A stretch of DNA of 17,533 nucleotides, taken from Acanthamoeba sp. SK_2022b. Its lineage: Eukaryota; Discosea; Longamoebia; Acanthamoebidae. The notes beneath the pieces were generated by a model. The model worked only from the letters and a program-made list of their open reading frames with translations, did no database searches and had not been told where the DNA came from. The position numbers and the translations under genes are program-made. Positions 14,195 through 17,533 of this stretch are shown in pieces. Location of the stretch: the NCBI GenBank assembly GCA_027943245.1, contig JANDJZ010000775.1, forward strand, positions 1 through 17,533, given 5' to 3'. Positions within the stretch are counted from its first letter, which is position 1; each line of letters begins with the position of its first letter.

Positions 14195-14818
14195 CTAAGA
14201 AAGAGGCAGAAAGAGAGAGGGGGAGGGTAGGTAAACATAGGTGGCATCCCAGTGCTGGTTTATTATGTGCAGGGCTTGAAGCCTCCATTTCTTCTCAATC
14301 AGGTAGTGGAGACCTGCGTTGATGTTGGAGATTGTCACTGAGAAGAGCTCCTCATACAGGGAGGAGTGCCAGCTTTGGACAATATCCAGTCCAACAATAG
14401 TGAGGTTGAGTTGTTTATGCAGCTGGTACACAACCATGTCATTGTGGACATTGAGCTTGTACAATTCCATGGAGTAGAAGGTCAGGTCAAAGTACCTGAT
14501 GTAAATGTTGTGAGCAAGCACAGCCTTGATGACATTGGTCTTCTCAATGGCCAGGGGTTGTTGATCAGGTTTGAACATGAGAGACAGGGCAGTTGTGGCA
14601 TATTCTACTGGGTTGAGAGGTCCTTTGTCAATTTTGCTGCTCTGTCATAGGCCTTGCAAAGCCTATCAAGTCAGTGGGTGAAGAGGCACTCATGCAGGCT
14701 GAGAGTATGCTCTTTCTGGCAGTAGATTGGGTGGTTGAGGGGTTGTAGGCCCAGCAGCTTGGCCTTAGCAGTTGTCTCCTTGATGTCAGCTTTGTGTGTG
14801 TTATTTATTTCTAGGATC
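14195..14818 (-). pseudogene. Degraded unidentified coding region next to BCS1
   Basis: The minus strand from 14818 reads ILEINNTHKADIKETTAKAK, then QKEHTLSLHECLFTH, a stop, and LCKAYDRAAKLTKDL. A second stop and frame change follow, then a 127-residue open frame from 14578 (MFKPDQQPLAIEKTNVIKAV ... IINQHWDATYVYLPSP). It reads like a once-real protein with no recognised domain. Its frame runs right up to the edge of the BCS1 sequence on the other strand, with no spacer. It could be ORF1 of the LINE, a separate repeat, or half of a gene split by the LINE from the stretch at 10114-11211. Confidence 0.5.
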
Positions 14819-14821
14819 TAG

Positions 14822-16267
14822 TTCCTGGTGTCGCTCGAGGTGCGGAAGGAGGACGAGGCCTTCCACTGGCTCATGAAGTGGCTCGCCCTGCAGACCGAGA
14901 AGGCGGCCGCGAGCTGAGCATGCTCACCACGCGCGAGAACGCCCGCGATAGATGGGATGGCGCCGACGCCGCCGCCAAGCCGGAGCTCCACTTTGGGCCG
15001 GCGCCGGACCTCCACTTTCTCAGGTTCCGGGGCCGCTTGATCACAGTGGAACGCACGGTCAAGGAAAATCAGTTTGGCTGCGGAAACGGCAACGGGCTCG
15101 AGCTGCAGGAGACGCTGAAGCTCACCACCTACGGGCGCGACCCGCAGGTGCTGAAGGACCTGGCCAGGAGCGCCATGGACCACTCGCTGGGCGAGGAGCT
15201 GGGCAAGACGCTCATCTTCCAGCCCAAGTACGGGTGGCCCGGGTCATGGCGCAAGCTGATGGCCATCGAGAAGCGGTCGATCGAGTCGGTCCACTTCCCG
15301 CGGGGCACGCTCGAGAAGCTGCTGGCCGACGTGCGCGAGTTCTTCGCGATGCGCGACTGGTACAAGCGGCGGGGCATTCCCCACCGCCGCGGGCTCATGC
15401 TCTACGGGCCGCCCGGCAACGTTCGCCGCGGCCCTGGCCGGCGAGCTGGGCCTCAACCTGTGCGTGTGCAGCCTGGCCAACACGAGCCTCGACGACGACG
15501 ACCTGCAGGAGTTCATGCGCAAGATGCCCAAGGGCAGCATCCTCCTGCTCGAGGACATCGACGCCGCCTTTGTCCACCGCAAGAAGAACGTGGACGCCGG
15601 CAACAGCAGCAACAAGGTCACCTTCAGCGGCCTCCTCAACGCGCTCGACGGAGCCGTGGCCTTTGAAGGCTCGCTCGTCCTCATGACCACCAACCACCGC
15701 GAGCAGCTCGACCCTGCCCTCACCCGCCCTGGCCGAGTCGACTTTGCCCTCTACGTCGGCCTCGCTAACCGCGACCAGATCGAGCGCCTCTTCGCCTACT
15801 TCTACCAGCCGTGGGAGGCCGCCGCCGAGCTCGAGAGGGCCGAGAAGGACGCCGAGCCCCTGGCCAGCGTCGCTGCCGTCAAGAAGCAGGCCGCCGCCCG
15901 CCGCGACGAGATCGAGCGCGAGCGCGCCCGCGTCAACAAGCTGGCCGTCGAGTTTGCCCGCCTCGTGCCCGAGGAGCAGCTCCCGATGGCCAGCATCCAG
16001 GGCTACCTCCTCCGCTTCAAGCGCGACCCGCAGGCCGCCATCGACAACGTCGCCCAGTTCATGGCCGAGGAGCAGGCACGCATGACCGAGGAGGCCCGAC
16101 ACAAAAAGGAGGAGGCCGAGGAGAGGGAGGCCGAGGAGAAGGAGGCCAATGAAAAGACGGAGAAGGCGGTATCCACCTCCTCCATGACTTCTTCTACAGC
16201 TGCTGACGAGGCCGAGATGTGCGGAGAGAAGCTGGCGCCGGTCGACGTCGTCGGCGTGTCGGCTTAA
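14822..16267 (+). pseudogene. BCS1: BCS1-type mitochondrial AAA ATPase, truncated and frame-broken
   Basis: The reading starts at FLVSLEVRKEDEAFHWLMKW, inside the BCS1-specific domain. The N-terminus with its single membrane helix and import signal is absent. A stop at 14915-14917 is avoided only by a frame change equal to one lost base near 14911. The second frame runs through LHFLRFRGRLITVER and KWY-like DWYKRRGIPHRRG to LMLYGPPGN at 15420. It then breaks and resumes as FAAALAGELGLNLCVCSLAN, so about 11 bases encoding the GK(S/T) part of Walker A are missing. Downstream is intact: Walker B SILLLEDIDAAF, TFSGLLNALDG, LVLMTTNHREQLDPALTRPG, a Glu/Lys-rich tail, and stop TAA at 16265. Known role: moves folded Rieske protein across the inner membrane for complex III. 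Without Walker A it could not bind ATP normally. Sequencing or assembly error is the alternative. Confidence 0.87.
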
Positions 16268-16655
16268 ACACATCACCTCACCCTCGCCTCATCCTTGTAC
16301 ATTTTTCCCTTCTCAAGAACCATGAGCACCATGATCATCAAGGCGGTTGTTTATTGTACTTTGATGAACGAGGGGCGTCGATTGGAGCCGATGTGCTCAG
16401 GCGAGGCTGATTGCTGCGTTGAGGTCGACATGAAGTGCGGGTTGCGGGCAGGAAGGCCAGGTGTGTCAACCTGCTCTGGTCTTGGTCCGCAGCGGCCACC
16501 TCCGAAGAACGCGTTGTCGCTAGCTGATCAGCACCAGCGCTAAGCGATGTGACCCGGCGTGGCAGGTGATGCAGCAGGGAGTACTCAACGTGTGGGCGTG
16601 CGTGCTGTAAATTTGTGTACACCCACCAACTCTACAAACGAAGAGAGAGGCCATC
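16268..16655. other. Intergenic region between convergent genes
   Basis: The BCS1 copy (plus) and the Plus-3 gene (minus) end facing each other, so this stretch holds both 3' regions. No AATAAA, RNA gene or convincing coding frame was seen. The open frames here lack any recognisable protein pattern. Confidence 0.6.
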
Positions 16656-17459
16656 TCAGCACTTCTCTTTCCCCTTCCCGTCGCCCGCCCTCTCCTCGTC
16701 CAGCCCGGTCTCCTCGCCCCGCGCCTTCTTCATGACCGGCTCGGCGGCGACGGTGGCAGGGCCCCCCCTGGCGTCGGCCGGGATGGGCTTCTTTGGCTGG
16801 CGGTGGTGTTCGTCGCACTTGGCCCGCACCTGGGCCAGGAAGGCCGCCTTGTCCGCGATCTCCTGCGCCGTGAGCGGGGCCTGTCCCTCGGCCTCCCGGC
16901 CGACCAGCCACCGCGCCATCTCCTGATGCGTGAACAGCTGGGTCGAGATGCCGTACGCCCGGGTCGCCCTCCCCTGCCACCCCCCCCCCCACAACCACAT
17001 TGCCACGTCAACTGCGCAGAACGCGGAGAGGGAGAGGGAGAGGGAGAGGGGAGAGGGAGGAGGGGGGAGAGGAGGGGAGGCGCACTTCGTCGAGGCCGGG
17101 GATGCGGACGAGGAGCTTGAAGGTGACGCGGACCAGGGTGTGGTCGACGGCCCTGGCCAGCTTGGCCCGGTCGGTCGGCGGCTCGGCCAGCCTTTCGTAG
17201 GTGGACGAGAGGAAGTAGGGATCGCACCGCTTGAGGCCCACCACCTCGCCCACGTGCCCGTGCCCGTCCACCAAGACCTGTGCGTGCGCGTGTGCGTAAG
17301 CCCGACGATCAGTTGCTACGGTGAGCGCAGGTGAGAGGGGGGAAGGGGCGGAGGGGAGGGGAGGAGTACCCGGACAAGCATTCCTATGAGGGTGGTCGTG
17401 ACGAACGTCTCGCGGCGGTGCCTGTACCAGCGCATCAGCGTGATTCGCCCCAGCCGTGC
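16656..17459 (-). CDS. Plus-3 domain protein (RTF1-like), C-terminal part
   Basis: Three exons join in phase 0: 17459-17370, 17277-17086 and 16973-16656 (stop TGA 16658-16656), about 199 aa plus stop. The 5' part lies beyond the window. The protein reads LGRITLMRWYRHRRETFVTT, IGMLVRVLVDGHGHVGEVVG, YFLSSTYERL, HTLVRVTFKLLV, QLFTHQEMARWL and LTAQEIADKAAFLAQV. This follows the Plus-3 fold of RTF1: an R-rich first helix, a GxxVRV strand, the GEVVG strand, then S.Q.FT..E..RW. Known role of that domain: binds the phosphorylated SPT5 repeat and brings the Paf1 complex to RNA polymerase II. After the domain only a short basic/acidic tail (VMKKARGEE) remains, shorter than in animal or yeast RTF1. A different Plus-3 protein is possible. 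The first acceptor here (AAAG) is weak and is inferred from frame. Confidence 0.66.
16980..17085 (-). other. Plus-3 gene intron with polypurine/polypyrimidine tract and C11 run
   Basis: The intron (16974-17085) has donor GTGCGC. Its sense strand begins with a long CCTCTCCC-type pyrimidine tract (plus-strand GAGAGGG repeats at about 17026-17080) and ends with an 11-G run directly before TGGCAG (plus-strand C11 at 16980-16990). An acceptor preceded by G rather than pyrimidines is unusual. A long mirror-like purine tract of this kind can adopt triplex DNA. Confidence 0.65.
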
Positions 17460-17468
17460 CTTTGGCCG

Positions 17469-17469
<1 letters not shown>

Positions 17470-17517
<48 letters not shown>

Positions 17518-17533
17518 CACACACACGCACACA
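17470..17533. repeat. (CA)n microsatellite at the right edge
   Basis: A CA run, with single G interruptions at 17511 and 17527, continues to the end of the window. In the sense of the Plus-3 gene it is (GT)n in an intron, starting about 10 bp upstream of the inferred acceptor at 17460. Confidence 0.95.

Noticed and set aside
10114..14818. A new multi-gene defence or transposon system in the low-GC block
   Set aside because: Every recognisable part is a decayed LINE; the remaining frames are broken and show no domain supporting such a system.

Overview
The window reads as nuclear DNA of a GC-rich, intron-dense protist. Genes are split into many short exons by mostly 65-140 bp introns. The proteins are conserved eukaryotic ones, and the gene style fits a free-living amoebozoan such as Acanthamoeba. 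That assignment is inference from composition and intron style, and no marker gene here fixes the species.

Layout. (1) 1-5626, minus strand: a 21-exon gene for a TMEM131-family secretory-pathway protein, cut off by the left edge so that its C-terminus is missing. (2) 6161-9996, minus strand: a complete 11-exon gene for the U2 snRNP-associated SURP protein (U2SURP/SR140), reconstructed as 938 aa with RRM, SURP, RS-rich and CID regions. (3) About 10075-14821: a block of visibly lower GC and TG-rich character. It holds a decayed non-LTR retrotransposon on the minus strand (AP-endonuclease, reverse transcriptase and RNase H remnants) flanked by two degraded, unidentified coding stretches. (4) 14822-16267, plus strand: most of a BCS1-type mitochondrial AAA ATPase. 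It lacks the N-terminus, has one frameshift, and has a second break that removes the core of Walker A, so it is called a pseudogene or a damaged assembly. (5) 16656-17459 and beyond, minus strand: the C-terminal part of a Plus-3 domain protein (RTF1-like), running off the right edge.

Exon structures were obtained by joining conserved protein segments across GT-AG introns. Every chosen junction keeps reading phase, which is strong internal support. An unusual feature of the introns is that C stands at donor position +4 in 24 of 32 inferred sites, and none matches GTRAGT.

The genes do not form a functional pathway: they are ordinary housekeeping neighbours. I found no CRISPR array, operon-like system or clear new defence system. 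The most interesting points are the relocated RS region in U2SURP, the unusual donor consensus, the in-frame intron in the TMEM131 gene, and the broken BCS1 gene abutting a foreign-looking retroelement block.
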